Positions 17,903 through 28,289 are shown, numbered from the stretch's first letter. The stretch is DNA of 57,363 bases from Streptomyces humicola (GCF_024436035.1 NZ_JANFNG010000037.1:1-57363); one strand, 5' to 3'. Program-made: numbers and translations. Notes: generated by a model not told the origin, from the sequence alone.

Positions 17903-20900
17903 CTAGGACGGGAGCGGCAGCCGCTCGCACATGTGGCGGGCGCTCGGGCCGACCACGGCATCCCATTCGGTGCAGGCCAGCCAGTCGCGGACATGCGCCG
18001 CAAACGACGGCGAGGCGCTGGCGAGCTGCACCAGGCGGCGGTCGAAGTACGCCGCGCCCTCCGCGGTGCGGCCCAGCAGCAGGCCGACGCGGTGGACCAG
18101 CTCCCTGGTCTGCACCGCCGGTCGGCCCAGGCACCCCTCGGCGGCCTGCTGCAGCAGCGCTTCGAGAACGGCCGGATCCCGCTCCCGCTCCAGCAGCACA
18201 TCGAGCAGCTCCTGCCGCAGCGGGCGCGAGACGGCGCCGCCGGGCGCTGCGAGGACGGGAGCGATCGCACGGCGCATCTCGGGACGGCCCTCCCGCAGCA
18301 GCCCGACCGCGAGCGGAAAGACGACGGCACGCCCGGCGGGCCCTTGTTCGAGGCGGCGCTCCAGGTAGTCGGCGACGTGGCGGGCGCCCTCGGGACGGTG
18401 GTCCGCGTACGAGCGGACGCAGGCGGCTGCGCGTCGCGCCAGCGCAGGGGTGGTCTGCGCCGCGAGCTCGGCGAGGATCTCCGCATCCGCGACCCCGCCC
18501 GGTTCGCGCAGCCGCGCCTGGAAGGCGGCGAACACCGGCTCCGGATGGGTGGGCAGCGCCACGCCGATCGCGCTCGCGGGAACATAGCGGTCACCGGAGA
18601 CGAAACGGGCGAGCGCCGCGCCCAGATGACGGTTGCGGGTCACCGGGTCCCGCACCAGGAGGGCGAGCGCGGCGCCGTGCAGTGAGCAGTCGGAGGCGCG
18701 GCCCAGCAGCGCGAGCGCGGCGTAGCGCAGCAGCTCGCGGTCGGGCTCGGAGCATACGTGTGCGGCCGCCCGCAGCCCGTACGTCGCGGCCGCGACGCGG
18801 CGTTCCGGGCGGTCGTCGTGGGCCCAGCGGTCGACGGCGCGGCACACCGCCGAGGGCTCGTCCTTCGCCAGCGCGGCGAGCAGGCGGTCCGCACGAGGGT
18901 GAGCGGTGTCGACGAGCGCCTCGGTGAGGGCGTCGATGTCGTGGTGGCGGTGGGTGTGCAGGAGGATGTGCACGGCAGCGGCGACGGTGCGTCCTGTGCC
19001 CGGCACCGGCCGGTCGTCGTCGAACCAGCGGCAGATGACGGGCAGCGCGGCCTCGGCATCGGCGCAGAGCAGCTGCCCCGCCGCGGCGAGGAAGCTCCCT
19101 CCGTCCGCCATGCCTTCAGCCGTGTCGTCCACCGTGCCGCGCCGCCCGTCGGCCGGAAGCATCAGACGGATCAGTTCAAGCCGACCGGCGACGGGAAGCG
19201 GCAGCCGCCGCCAGAACCACGGCCCGAACTCACCGAGCCCGTCGAGGGCGGTGGTGAACCCTCCGTGCCGGCCGGCCCGCGCGGTGATGCGTCCGGCGAG
19301 GCGACGCAGAACGCCCCGGTACGGCTCGGCGTCCGGGACCCGCAGCAGCACCTCCCCGAGCAGGTGCGCCGCCCACCAGACGGCGTCCTTGCAGCGCGCC
19401 GCATCGCCGGCGCCAACGGCTGCCGCCGTGTCGAGCGCGTCCACCAGGGCGTCCAGCCTGCGGGCGAGGTGGTCCGGGCCGTCGCGCCGCCCGGCCAGCA
19501 GCAGCGACTGGACGACGGGTCCGATGCGGTGGCGCGGCACGGGCAGCACATGCGGCGCGTCGGTGGGGGCGACCGACGGAGCGGGCGGTGGGGGCGGTGC
19601 GCCGCCGTCGCACGTGCCGGGCCGCACCGTCGTCACCGGGTGCGAGGGCAGCCGTACGACGGCCTCCCTGCGGCTCGTGACGGACGCGAACCAGCGGTGC
19701 ACGAGGGCGTGCAGCGCCGCCTCCAGGTCGATATGGGAGCCCTGCAGCCAGTCGGCGAACTCCTCGTGGGCGAACCGGTATCCGGCCCCTGCGGGGACGA
19801 GCAGCCCCTCGGTGAGCACGGCGGAGGCCCAGCCGGTGCGCCAGGGGAAGATCTCCTCGAACGCCTCCCGGTCCAACTCGCCCTGTCCCGGGCCGAGGCA
19901 GCGGCGCGCGGCCTCGTGCACCTGCCCCGCCACCCGGGCCGCCATCCGCCGCACGTCGTGCGGCCCGTACGACTCCCCGGCGGACTCGCCGAGCCGCACC
20001 GCCATCCGCAGACAGACCAGGTCCAGGTGGGCCGAGAAGACCGCTTCCCGGGTCGGGGCGCCCTCGACGTCGGGGGCCGCTGCGCGCACTTCTGAGAGCA
20101 GCCGCAGCGTGAGCGGGTGCGCGGCGTCGGCCGGGGCGATCCGTCCGGCCTCGATGCCGTACAGCTGCCTGGCCCGCTCGGCCTGCCGCGGCCGCAAGTC
20201 CCCGAGGCGTACGCAGTCGGGCAGGGCTCGCGCCGGGGCGCCGGGCGGCGCGGTGGGACCGGACCAGTGCGGACGGTAGAGCAGACCGGGCGGGAAGAGG
20301 GCACCGGCCTGCTCCCAGTGCTCGGGCCGGCATGCCACGACGAGCCGCACGCCCGCCGCGCGCAGCCAACTCGTCGTGCCGGATGTCCAGTCGGGCAGTG
20401 CATGCGCCAGCACGGGCGGCATCTCCTCGGGCGCGTCGAGGAGTACGAGCAGCGGGCGCCCTGCCGCGCGCGCCAGATGTGCGACGGCGTCAGGGGTGGC
20501 TTCGGCAGCCTCACCCACCTCGCCCGCCCGCCCGTCGCCCACCTCCGTCCTCAACGGAGGCGCTGCGCGCCCCTGAGCTGATCGCGATGCATCCACGATG
20601 CGGCCGGCGGCGCGCAGCGACCGCTCGACGGCCTCCTTCAACCCACCGTCACCCGGCCGCAGTTCGGCACCGCGCAGCCATACGGTGGGCGCGGGACGGG
20701 AGCCGCGGGCGCGCCGCGCGGCGAGCGCGCCGAGCTCGGTCGTCCGTCCGCAGCCGGGGTCGCCGACGAGCCCGAGGACGAGCGGACCGTCGTCCGCTGC
20801 TTCCAGGAAGCGGCGCAGTTCGGCTTCGACGCCCGGCCTGCGGACCGGTTCACGCCATTCGCGCGGGAGCCCGGCGGCGGCCGAGCCGACCGAGGTCGCG

Positions 20901-21532
20901 GTGAGCTGCAGCGCACCCGCGAGGTTCAGATGCGGGCCGTAGGCGGGCACGGTCGCGGCGTTGCGCGCCACGAGCTCCGCGAGCGGGCCGTCGGTGCGCA
21001 GCGGGACGGCGAACGCGGCCGCGCTGCGGGAGGCGTGCAGCGCGGTGGCGACAACGCCGAGCACCGCTCCCGTGTGCGCGTCGATCAGCGGGGTTCCGGA
21101 GGGGGGAGCCTCCGGCGCGCCCGTGGTGAGGGCGTACGCCTCCTCCAGCAGGTGGTAGCGGTCGGTGGCGGTGTATGTGGCGGCGACGACACCGGTGACG
21201 GCCGCATCGGCCCGGGTCGGGCCCGGCAGCCGGACGCGGCCCTCGGGGTCGGAAGGGCCGTGGCAGGCGATGGGCAGCGCAGGAACGGTGAGCCCTTCGG
21301 TCGCCACCACGGCCAGGCCCTCCTCGGGGTACGGGGTGATGGCATCGGGGCCGACGAGGCAGGTCTGCTCGCCGTGCGCGTGAAGCACCAGCCTCGCCAG
21401 GCCGTCGACGGCTTCGTGGCTGGTCAGCAGGGTGCCGTCGGTATCGGCGATGAAGCCCGTGCCGCGCGGCCGCCCGGCCAGGTCGCAGATCCGCACCAAT
21501 GCGTCATCCGCATCGGCCCCCCGTACCGCCAT
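17903..21532 (-). CDS. Predicted trypsin-like / STAND-type NTPase / helical-repeat protein
   Basis: A 1,209-residue protein. Residues 1-190 look like a trypsin-type serine protease fold: His39 in TSHEAV and Ser145 in PPSGTPL fit the active site, but the expected Asp position reads EEGLAVV, so the triad may be incomplete. An NTPase core follows with Walker A GDPGCGRTT (257-265; Arg263 replaces the usual Lys) and Walker B LLVLLD (361-366), then CRPEHW. The region after about 740 is a long array of alpha-helical, HEAT-like repeats rich in Ala, Arg and Leu. This three-part plan resembles predicted STAND conflict proteins of multicellular bacteria. The ATG at 21532 has GGAGAGG upstream. The function is unknown; the position between truB and ribF could be conserved. 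Confidence 0.7.
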   Translation of the reverse strand: MAVRGADADDALVRICDLAGRPRGTGFIADTDGTLLTSHEAVDGLARLVLHAHGEQTCLVGPDAITPYPEEGLAVVATEGLTVPALPIACHGPSDPEGRVRLPGPTRADAAVTGVVAATYTATDRYHLLEEAYALTTGAPEAPPSGTPLIDAHTGAVLGVVATALHASRSAAAFAVPLRTDGPLAELVARNAATVPAYGPHLNLAGALQLTATSVGSAAAGLPREWREPVRRPGVEAELRRFLEAADDGPLVLGLVGDPGCGRTTELGALAARRARGSRPAPTVWLRGAELRPGDGGLKEAVERSLRAAGRIVDASRSAQGRAAPPLRTEVGDGRAGEVGEAAEATPDAVAHLARAAGRPLLVLLDAPEEMPPVLAHALPDWTSGTTSWLRAAGVRLVVACRPEHWEQAGALFPPGLLYRPHWSGPTAPPGAPARALPDCVRLGDLRPRQAERARQLYGIEAGRIAPADAAHPLTLRLLSEVRAAAPDVEGAPTREAVFSAHLDLVCLRMAVRLGESAGESYGPHDVRRMAARVAGQVHEAARRCLGPGQGELDREAFEEIFPWRTGWASAVLTEGLLVPAGAGYRFAHEEFADWLQGSHIDLEAALHALVHRWFASVTSRREAVVRLPSHPVTTVRPGTCDGGAPPPPPAPSVAPTDAPHVLPVPRHRIGPVVQSLLLAGRRDGPDHLARRLDALVDALDTAAAVGAGDAARCKDAVWWAAHLLGEVLLRVPDAEPYRGVLRRLAGRITARAGRHGGFTTALDGLGEFGPWFWRRLPLPVAGRLELIRLMLPADGRRGTVDDTAEGMADGGSFLAAAGQLLCADAEAALPVICRWFDDDRPVPGTGRTVAAAVHILLHTHRHHDIDALTEALVDTAHPRADRLLAALAKDEPSAVCRAVDRWAHDDRPERRVAAATYGLRAAAHVCSEPDRELLRYAALALLGRASDCSLHGAALALLVRDPVTRNRHLGAALARFVSGDRYVPASAIGVALPTHPEPVFAAFQARLREPGGVADAEILAELAAQTTPALARRAAACVRSYADHRPEGARHVADYLERRLEQGPAGRAVVFPLAVGLLREGRPEMRRAIAPVLAAPGGAVSRPLRQELLDVLLERERDPAVLEALLQQAAEGCLGRPAVQTRELVHRVGLLLGRTAEGAAYFDRRLVQLASASPSFAAHVRDWLACTEWDAVVGPSARHMCERLPLPS

Positions 21533-21599
21533 GTTCGAACCTCTCCGCCGAAACCACTGAAAACAGAAAAAGTCCACTTCAGTGCAGTTCGACGGTAGG

Positions 21600-21615
21600 T
21601 GTCGGTAGATCGACA
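21600..21615. promoter_or_regulatory. Inverted repeat TGTCG-N6-CGACA upstream of the STAND-like gene
   Basis: A perfect 5-bp inverted repeat lies 68-83 bases before the start codon, next to an unusually A/T-rich patch (about 21550-21580) within the 178-base gap after truB. It is a possible operator; no known box was recognised. Confidence 0.3.
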
Positions 21616-21710
21616 CAACAGAGCCCGAGGCGAAAGCGCCCCCTTGCACCCCCGCGATTCACTCCGCGCGCCTGCCCATTGGGGTGAATTCGGGCCACGG
21701 AAGGGATGGG

Positions 21711-22610
21711 TCAGGCGAATCCGGCGAGGATCCTCGTCTCGCCGCGACACTCCTCGACGAGGGCGATGAAGCGGTCCTCGGGCCCGAAGACCGCGATGGG
21801 TCCGGCGCTCCCGAGCCCCGGAGCCTTCAGCCGTACACCGTTGGCGAGGAGCCGGGCCTGCTCGGCGTCGACGTCCCAGCGCGTGAACGCCGCGCTCGCC
21901 GCCTCGCCGATCGGCATCACGTCCAGCGACTCCTCGAGCTGTTCGAGGGTGTGGGCATCCTCGACGCGGTACGGCCCGACACGGGTGCGGCGCAGCGCGG
22001 TCAGATGGCCGCCGGTGCCGAGATCGGCGCCGAGGTCACGGGCGAGCGCGCGGATGTAGGTGCCAGATGAGCAGTCGACGGTGACGTCGACGTCGAGCAG
22101 CTCGATCCCGTCCTGCTCGGCCCGGCGCACGTCGTGGACGACGAACGACGACACCGTCACCGGCCGGGCCGCCAGCTCGAACTCCTCGCCCGCCCGGACC
22201 AGTCGGTGCGAGCGCTGCCCGTCCACCTTGATCGCACTCACCTTGGACGGCACCTGGAGGATGTCGCCGGTGAGCTTGGCGATCGCGGCGTCCAGCGCCT
22301 CGCGGGTGATGTGCCCCGCCGGTGCCGTCGCCGTCACCTCGCCCTCGGCGTCGTCGGTGACGGTCGACTGGCCCAGCCGGATCGTGGCCTCGTACGTCTT
22401 CGCCGTCAGCGCGAGGTGGCCGAGCAGGCGGGTCGCCTTCTCGACGCCGATGACGAGCACGCCGGTGGCCATCGGGTCGAGCGTGCCGGCGTGGCCGACC
22501 CGCCGGGTGCCGGCGAGGCGGCGCAGCCGCGAGACGACGTTGTGCGAGGTGAGCCCGGCGGGCTTGTCGACGATGACGAGGCCGTCGGGGCCCGTTCCTT
22601 TGCGCCTCAT
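21711..22610 (-). CDS. truB: tRNA pseudouridine(55) synthase
   Basis: TruB converts U55 in the T-loop of tRNAs to pseudouridine. The 299-residue protein has the catalytic Asp45 in [11 protein letters not shown], the KTYEA strand, and the [14 protein letters not shown] motif. It overlaps rbfA by 4 bases (ATGA), so the two are translationally coupled. Length is normal. Confidence 0.97.
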   Translation of the reverse strand: MRRKGTGPDGLVIVDKPAGLTSHNVVSRLRRLAGTRRVGHAGTLDPMATGVLVIGVEKATRLLGHLALTAKTYEATIRLGQSTVTDDAEGEVTATAPAGHITREALDAAIAKLTGDILQVPSKVSAIKVDGQRSHRLVRAGEEFELAARPVTVSSFVVHDVRRAEQDGIELLDVDVTVDCSSGTYIRALARDLGADLGTGGHLTALRRTRVGPYRVEDAHTLEQLEESLDVMPIGEAASAAFTRWDVDAEQARLLANGVRLKAPGLGSAGPIAVFGPEDRFIALVEECRGETRILAGFA

Positions 22611-23065
22611 GCTTCCCCGGACTCGTCGGAACCCTCGGCCTCCTCGTCGAGCGGCTTGCGGTACGGGTCCGCGTCGCCCGCGTAGCCCTTCCCGGCCGCC
22701 GACTCGCGGACCTGCTGGTCGGCGGCGCGCGCCTTGGCGAGCAGGTCGTCGATGGTGCGGGCGTTGTCCGGGACCGCGTCGAGCACGAAGGTCAGCGTCG
22801 GGGTGAAGCGCACCCCGGTCTGCCGTCCGACCTCGGAGCGGAGGACGCCCTTGGCGCTCTCCAGCGCCGCGGCGGACGCCGTCCGCTCCTCCTCGGAGCC
22901 GAAGACCGTGTAGAAGACGGTCGCCTCCCGGAGGTCACCGGTGACCCGGGTGTCCGTGATCGTCACATAGCCGAGCCGCGGATCCTTGATCCGCCGCTGC
23001 AGCGTCTCCGCGACCACGACCCGGATGCGGTCCGCCAGCTTGCGCGCCCGCGCGGTGTCGGTCAT
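22607..23065 (-). CDS. rbfA: 30S ribosome-binding factor A
   Basis: RbfA helps 16S rRNA 5'-end processing and late 30S assembly, and matters in the cold. The 152-residue protein has the KH-like core with the [24 protein letters not shown] start and [21 protein letters not shown]. The C-terminal 30 residues are acidic, as usual in actinobacteria. It sits between the DUF503 gene (18 bases away) and truB (4-base overlap). Confidence 0.96.
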   Translation of the reverse strand: MTDTARARKLADRIRVVVAETLQRRIKDPRLGYVTITDTRVTGDLREATVFYTVFGSEEERTASAAALESAKGVLRSEVGRQTGVRFTPTLTFVLDAVPDNARTIDDLLAKARAADQQVRESAAGKGYAGDADPYRKPLDEEAEGSDESGEA

Positions 23066-23083
23066 GCGTCATCTTCTCTCTGT

Positions 23084-23383
23084 CTAGTCTTCGTCTCCGT
23101 GGATCCGCTGCCGCGCCGACAGCAGGTCCACTTCGGGGCGTGCGGCCATCCAGCGCTCGCACTGCCCCAGTACGTCTGTGATGTGCGGGATATCCCCGGA
23201 CACCACCGCGATGCCGATCTCGGCTCTGCGGTAGAGGTCATGGCCGCCGACCTCGGCCACGCTGACGCCGTAGCGGCGCTGCAGCTCGGCCACGATGGGC
23301 CGGACGACGGATCGCTTCTCTTTCAGCGAGCGGACGTCGCCGAGAAGCAGGTCAAAGGACAACGTCCCTACATACATGGGCAT
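23084..23383 (-). CDS. DUF503 (YlxP-like) family protein
   Basis: A 99-residue protein of the DUF503 family (B. subtilis YlxP), commonly found beside infB and rbfA and thought to help translation or ribosome work. Motifs DLLLGDVRSLKEKRSVVRP and VAEVGGHDLYRRAEIGIAVVS are visible. The start may be this ATG or the Met two codons later; the ribosome binding site is poor. Confidence 0.9.
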   Translation of the reverse strand: MPMYVGTLSFDLLLGDVRSLKEKRSVVRPIVAELQRRYGVSVAEVGGHDLYRRAEIGIAVVSGDIPHITDVLGQCERWMAARPEVDLLSARQRIHGDED

Positions 23384-23570
23384 CAGGTGTCAAGCCGACC
23401 CGTCAAGGCATGGTGTCAACGGTACATTCGATGTCAACCGGGCTGGTTCCAACCCGGCTGGTGCTGATCGCGCAAGACTCGATCGTTCGCTCAACGGCCG
23501 AGCAGCGTGAGCTAGGAATCTCCCTGCTTCAGCTGGGAGAGGGTTCAAAACAGTAGCGGCCACGACCGGA

Positions 23571-23604
23571 GCCGGTCGACGGAATTTCACTTCCGCCGAC
23601 CGGC
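23571..23604 (-). terminator. Terminator after infB
   Basis: GCCGGTCG pairs with CGACCGGC, then one mismatch, then CGGAA with TTCCG, around the loop TTTCAC. It lies 24 bases past the infB stop, so infB transcription probably ends here and DUF503-rbfA-truB are expressed from a promoter within the 244-base gap. Confidence 0.7.
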
Positions 23605-23627
23605 CCCGACCGCCGTTGCCGTGCAGG

Positions 23628-26600
23628 TCAGCCGCGCGGCTTCTCGCGCATCTCGTAGGTGGCGATGATGTCGTCGACCTTGATGTCGTTGTAGTTGCCG
23701 AGGTTGATACCGCCCTCGAAACCTTCACGGATCTCGGTGACGTCGTCCTTGAAGCGGCGCAGGCCCTCGATGGTGAGGTTCTCCGCGATGACCTTGCCGT
23801 CGCGGATGAGGCGGGCCTTGGTGTTGCGCCGGACCTCGCCGGAGCGGATGAGCACACCGGCGATGTTGCCGAGCTTGGACGAGCGGAAGACCTCGCGGAT
23901 CTCCGCGGTGCCCAGCTCGACCTCCTCGTACTCCGGCTTGAGCATGCCCTTCAGGGCCGCCTCGATCTCCTCGATCACCTGGTAGATGACCGAGTAGTAC
24001 CGGACGTCGACACCCTCGCGCTCGGCCAGCGACGTGGCGCGGCCCTCGGCCCGCACGTTGAAGCCGATGACGATGGCGTCGGAGCCCGCCGCCAGGTTGA
24101 TGTCGTGCTCGGTGACCGCACCCACACCGCGGTGCAGGATGCGCAGGTCGACCTCGTCGCCGACGTCCAGCTGCATGAGCGAGGACTCCAGGGCCTCGAC
24201 CGAACCGGACGCGTCGCCCTTGAGGATGAGGTTGAGCTGCTGCACCTGACCGGCCTTGAGCGCCTCGTCCAGGTTCTCCAGGGAGAACCGGACGCCCTTG
24301 CGGGCGAACGCCGCGTTCCGCTCACGGGCGGCACGCTTCTCGGCGATCTGGCGGGCGGTGCGGTCCTCGTCGACGACGAGGAAGTTGTCGCCCGCGCCCG
24401 GCACATTGGTCAGGCCGAGCACCAGCACCGGCGCCGAAGGACCGGCCTCCTCCACGTTGGTGCCGCTGTCGTCGAGCATCGCCCGGACACGGCCGTACGC
24501 GTCGCCGACCACCATCGTGTCGCCGACCCGCAGCGTGCCGCGCTGGACGAGCACGGTGGCCACGGCGCCGCGGCCGCGGTCGAGGTGCGCCTCGATCGCG
24601 ATGCCCTGCGCGTCCTGCTCGGGGTTGGCACGCAGGTCGAGCGAGGCGTCCGCGGTGAGGACCACTGCCTCCAGCAGACCGTCGATGTTGATGCCCTGCT
24701 TGGCGGAGATGTCGACGAACATCGTGTCGCCGCCGTACTCCTCGGCCACCAGGCCGTACTCGGTCAGCTGACCGCGCACCTTGGTCGGGTCGGCACCCTC
24801 GACGTCGATCTTGTTGACCGCGACGACGATCGGCACGTCGGCCGCCTTGGCGTGGTTGAGCGCCTCGACGGTCTGCGGCATCACGCCGTCGTTCGCCGCG
24901 ACCACGAGGATCGCGATGTCGGTCGACTTCGCACCGCGGGCACGCATGGCGGTGAACGCCTCGTGACCCGGGGTGTCGATGAAGGTGATCTTCCGGTCCT
25001 CGCCGTTGACCTCGGTCGTCACCTGGTACGCACCGATGTGCTGGGTGATGCCGCCGGCCTCGCCCGCGACCACGTTGGTCTTGCGGATCGCGTCGAGCAG
25101 GCGGGTCTTGCCGTGGTCGACGTGGCCCATGACGGTGACCACCGGCGGGCGCGCGACGAGCGCTTCCTCGCCGCCCTCGTCCTCGCCGAACTCGATGTCG
25201 AAGGACTCGAGAAGCTCGCGGTCCTCCTCCTCCGGGCTGACGATCTCGACGACGTAGTTCATCTCCTGCGCGAGGAGTTGCAGCGTCTCGTCGGAGACGG
25301 ACTGGGTCGCGGTGACCATCTCACCCAGATTCAGCATGACCTGGACGAGCGACGCCGGGTTGGCGTTGATCTTCTCCGCGAAATCGGTGAGCGAGGCACC
25401 GCGGGAGAGCCGGACGATCTGGCCGTTGCCGCGCGGCAGCAGCACGCCGCCGACGGACGGGGCCTGCATGGCCTCGTACTCCTGGCGACGCTGACGCTTG
25501 GACTTGCGGCCACGCGCCGGGCGACCGCCCGGACCACGGCCGAAGGCACCCTGCGTACCGCCACGGCCACCTGGGCCGCCGGGACGACCGCCGAAGCCGG
25601 GACGACCGCCGCCGCCACCGCCGAAGCCACCGCCACCGCCGCCGCCACCCGGACCACCGGGCCGGCCGGCGAAGCCGGTGCCGGGACGACCGCCGCCGCC
25701 TCCGGGACGTCCGGCGAAGCCGCCGCCGCCGCCACCCGGACGACCGCCGCCGCCACCCGGACCACGGCCGCCGCCACCCGGGCCACGGCCGCCGCCCGGG
25801 CCACCGCCCGGACGCGGACCGGCAGCCGGACGCTGCGGCATCATGCCCGGGTTCGGACGCGGGCCGCCGCCGCCCTGCGGGCGCGGCATACCGCCCGGCG
25901 TCGGGCGGGGTCCGCCCGGACCGGCCTGGCCGCCGGGGCGGGGAGCGCCGCCGGGACGCGGGCCGCCTCCGGGACCGCCGGGGCCGCCGGGGCGCGGCGC
26001 GCCGGGACGCGCACCGCCCGGAGCCTGCGGACGCGGCATGCCGGTGCTGCCGGACGAGGTGAACGGGTTGTTGCCGGGACGCGGACCGGCCGGACGCGGG
26101 GCAGCCGGACGGGCGCCGCCGCCGGAGCGGGGCGCACGCTCGCCGCCGCGGGCACCGCCGTCACGCGGGCCGGGAGCCGGACGCTGCGACGGGCGCGGGC
26201 CGGGGGCCGCGGGACGCGGACCCGACGGCGCGGCCGGGGACGGCGCGGCACCGGCGGAGGCGGGAGGAGACGAGAACTCTGCCGCGGGCGCGGGCTGCGC
26301 CGGAGCGGGCTTGGGGCCCGGACGCGGGCCGGGGGCCGCGGGACGCGGCGCAGGGGTGGGCGTGGGGGTGGAGGTCGGCGCGGAAGCGGCTGGCTTCGGC
26401 GCGGGGGAGCCCGCCGGCTTGGGCGCGGCGGGACGGGCCGTGGCACCCGGAGCGGGCGACGGCTTGGACGGCGCCTGCTTGCGCGGCGCGGACGGCTTGG
26501 CAGCCGTGGAACCGGCGGCGCCGCCGTTCCCCTGCTGCAGCGCGTCGGTCAACTTGCGAACAACCGGCGCCTCGATCGTCGAGGACGCCGAACGGACGAA

Positions 26601-26687
26601 TTCGCCAAGTTCTTGGAGCTTGGCCATGACGACCTTGCTCTCAACTCCGAACTCCTTGGCGAGTTCGTATACCCGGACCTTAGCCAC
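23628..26687 (-). CDS. infB: Translation initiation factor IF-2
   Basis: IF-2 is the GTPase that brings fMet-tRNA to the 30S subunit and joins the subunits. The 1,019-residue protein starts with the IF2N helix domain ([19 protein letters not shown]). A very long low-complexity Gly/Pro/Arg region follows (about residues 75-395, with Gly runs), then a second IF2N domain. The GTP-binding domain has G1 GHVDHGKT (K527), [10 protein letters not shown] and NKID. Domains II-IV follow. The GTG start has AAGGAG upstream. The Gly-rich linker is typical of Streptomyces IF-2 but long. Confidence 0.97.
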   Translation of the reverse strand: MAKVRVYELAKEFGVESKVVMAKLQELGEFVRSASSTIEAPVVRKLTDALQQGNGGAAGSTAAKPSAPRKQAPSKPSPAPGATARPAAPKPAGSPAPKPAASAPTSTPTPTPAPRPAAPGPRPGPKPAPAQPAPAAEFSSPPASAGAAPSPAAPSGPRPAAPGPRPSQRPAPGPRDGGARGGERAPRSGGGARPAAPRPAGPRPGNNPFTSSGSTGMPRPQAPGGARPGAPRPGGPGGPGGGPRPGGAPRPGGQAGPGGPRPTPGGMPRPQGGGGPRPNPGMMPQRPAAGPRPGGGPGGGRGPGGGGRGPGGGGGRPGGGGGGFAGRPGGGGGRPGTGFAGRPGGPGGGGGGGGFGGGGGGRPGFGGRPGGPGGRGGTQGAFGRGPGGRPARGRKSKRQRRQEYEAMQAPSVGGVLLPRGNGQIVRLSRGASLTDFAEKINANPASLVQVMLNLGEMVTATQSVSDETLQLLAQEMNYVVEIVSPEEEDRELLESFDIEFGEDEGGEEALVARPPVVTVMGHVDHGKTRLLDAIRKTNVVAGEAGGITQHIGAYQVTTEVNGEDRKITFIDTPGHEAFTAMRARGAKSTDIAILVVAANDGVMPQTVEALNHAKAADVPIVVAVNKIDVEGADPTKVRGQLTEYGLVAEEYGGDTMFVDISAKQGINIDGLLEAVVLTADASLDLRANPEQDAQGIAIEAHLDRGRGAVATVLVQRGTLRVGDTMVVGDAYGRVRAMLDDSGTNVEEAGPSAPVLVLGLTNVPGAGDNFLVVDEDRTARQIAEKRAARERNAAFARKGVRFSLENLDEALKAGQVQQLNLILKGDASGSVEALESSLMQLDVGDEVDLRILHRGVGAVTEHDINLAAGSDAIVIGFNVRAEGRATSLAEREGVDVRYYSVIYQVIEEIEAALKGMLKPEYEEVELGTAEIREVFRSSKLGNIAGVLIRSGEVRRNTKARLIRDGKVIAENLTIEGLRRFKDDVTEIREGFEGGINLGNYNDIKVDDIIATYEMREKPRG

Positions 26688-26742
26688 TTCGCTCCTTCTG
26701 GTCCGGGGTTGGTCGTCCGCCGGACCGTCGCTACTTCATGGG

Positions 26743-26775
26743 CGTACTCATCGCGTACTCATCGAGTGCTCATCG
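26743..26775. repeat. Three tandem 11-bp units in the infB leader
   Basis: CGTACTCATCG twice, then AGTGCTCATCG, in perfect tandem within the 132-base gap between ylxR and infB. On the coding (minus) strand each unit contains GATGAG. The role is unknown; slipped-strand expansion or a leader element are both possible. Confidence 0.7.
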
Positions 26776-26819
26776 CAATCTCGACCTACTTCCGACTCGC
26801 GAGGTACCTGACCGCACGG

Positions 26820-27191
26820 TCACCCGTGCCGTTCTCTGATCTCTTCTTCGTTTACCGGTGGTACTGCTGGTGGTGCTGGTACTGCTGGTGGTGCTGGTAC
26901 TGCTTCCTGTGCTGTGCGCTCCGCCTGCTCGACGCACTGCCGTAGCCTCTCCGTCCCGAGCGGCCCCCGGCTCCGATAGGCCCGGGAGAACGCCCGGCGG
27001 CGGACCGCCAGGTCGTAACACGCCATGTCGGGGTGCAGATACGCACCCCGGCCGGGCAGCGTACCGCGCGGATCGGCGACGCATTCGTCCCCGACCACCG
27101 CGATACGCAGCAGATCGTCCTTCGCCGTCCGCTGCCGACAGCCCACGCAAGTGCGCTCTGGGCATGCTCGTGCCCGCGTCCGGCCAGACAC
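26820..27191 (-). CDS. ylxR: YlxR family (DUF448) RNA-binding protein
   Basis: A 123-residue protein with the DUF448 signature ERTCVGCRQR near residue 12 and the GRGAYLHPDMACYDLAVRRRAF core. YlxR is usually encoded between nusA and infB and is a predicted RNA-binding protein. The C-terminus carries a short tandem PAPPAV repeat made by an 18-bp DNA repeat. The GTG start follows GGGAGGT. It is part of the rimP-nusA-ylxR-infB operon. Confidence 0.93.
   Translation of the reverse strand: MSGRTRARACPERTCVGCRQRTAKDDLLRIAVVGDECVADPRGTLPGRGAYLHPDMACYDLAVRRRAFSRAYRSRGPLGTERLRQCVEQAERTAQEAVPAPPAVPAPPAVPPVNEEEIRERHG
26858..26910. repeat. 18-bp tandem repeat inside ylxR
   Basis: About 2.5 copies of an 18-bp unit (GTACTGCTGGTGGTGCTG on the plus strand) encode the PAPPAV repeats near the YlxR C-terminus. 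The unit length is a multiple of 3, so copy changes keep the frame. Confidence 0.75.
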
Positions 27192-27273
27192 TGCTTAAGT
27201 CTACCTCCCCGCGCCAACCTCACCCCTTCGGGTTGGTTTGCGCTCGGCTGTTCGTTGCCCCATTCCCAGGGGA

Positions 27274-28287
27274 TTACTCCTGCAAGTGACCGCGGTTCGC
27301 GCTCTCCGCGTCCGGCTCGGTGTCGGGCCGGATGTCGATGCGCCAGCCGGTGAGGCGGGCCGCCAGACGCGCGTTCTGACCTTCCTTGCCGATCGCCAGT
27401 GACAGCTGGTAGTCGGGCACGGTCACCCGGGCCGAGCGCGCAGCGAGGTCCACCACCTCGACCTTGCTCACCCGTGCGGGTGACAAGGCGTTGGCGACCA
27501 TCTGCGCGGGATCCTCGGACCAGTCGACGATGTCGATCTTCTCGCCGTTCAGCTCCGCCATCACCGCGCGCACCCGGGCCCCCATCGGGCCGATGCAGGC
27601 GCCCTTGGCGTTGAGCCCCTGGCGCGTCGACCGCACCGCGATCTTGGTGCGATGCCCGGCCTCGCGCGCCACCGACTCGATCACCACCGAGCCGTCCGCA
27701 ATCTCCGGGACCTCCAGCGCGAAGAGCTTCTTCACCAGGTTGGGATGGGTACGCGACAACGTCACCGACGGCCCGCGCACCCCCTTCACCACCCGGACGA
27801 CATATGCACGCAACCGTGTGCCGTGCTTGTACTCCTCGCCCGGCACCTGCTCCTGCGGCGGCAGGATGGCTTCGAGCTTGCCGATGTCAACGAGGATGTT
27901 GCGGGGGTCATTCCCCTGCTGCACCACGCCCGCGACGATGTCTCCCTCGCGGCCCGCGTACTCGCCGAAGGTGATCTCCTCCTCGGCGTCGCGCAGCCGC
28001 TGCAGGATGACCTGTTTGGCGGTGGTGGCGGCGATCCGGCCGAAGCCGGAAGGCGTGTCGTCGAACTCCCGGGGCGTCTCGCCCTCCGGGACCTCGTCGG
28101 GCTCCTCCTTCGCCCATACCGTCACATGGCCGGTGTCGCGGTTCAGCTCGACCCGCGCGTTGCGGTGGCTGCCCGGCTCCCGGTGGTATGCGATGAGGAG
28201 GGCCGACTCGATCGCCTCGACCAGCAGGTCGAACGAGATCTCCTTCTCGCGCACCAGACCCCGCAGGGCACTCATGTCGATGTCCAC
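27274..28287 (-). CDS. nusA: Transcription termination/antitermination protein NusA
   Basis: NusA binds RNA polymerase and modulates pausing, termination and antitermination. The 337-residue protein has the N-terminal polymerase-binding domain, an S1 domain (about 130-200) and two KH domains ([38 protein letters not shown]). The short C-terminus lacking acidic repeats is normal for actinobacteria. The GTG start lies 2 bases after the rimP stop with GGAGGCG inside rimP, so the two are coupled. Confidence 0.97.
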   Translation of the reverse strand: MDIDMSALRGLVREKEISFDLLVEAIESALLIAYHREPGSHRNARVELNRDTGHVTVWAKEEPDEVPEGETPREFDDTPSGFGRIAATTAKQVILQRLRDAEEEITFGEYAGREGDIVAGVVQQGNDPRNILVDIGKLEAILPPQEQVPGEEYKHGTRLRAYVVRVVKGVRGPSVTLSRTHPNLVKKLFALEVPEIADGSVVIESVAREAGHRTKIAVRSTRQGLNAKGACIGPMGARVRAVMAELNGEKIDIVDWSEDPAQMVANALSPARVSKVEVVDLAARSARVTVPDYQLSLAIGKEGQNARLAARLTGWRIDIRPDTEPDAESANRGHLQE

Positions 28288-28289
28288 GG

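Noticed and set aside
23384-23540. Possible tRNA gene in the DUF503-infB gap
   Set aside because: Some T-loop-like text (GGTTCCAACC, GGTTCAAAAC) is present, but no acceptor stem or anticodon arm could be folded.
25498-26811. Pro-rich plus-strand frame that could look like a wall-associated protein
   Set aside because: It is simply the complement of the Gly/Pro/Arg linker of IF-2.
23616-26945. A very long plus-strand open frame opposite infB
   Set aside because: It is the antisense of a definite gene; its length comes from high-GC codon bias and the Gly/Pro-rich linker, and the product is low-complexity with no domain.
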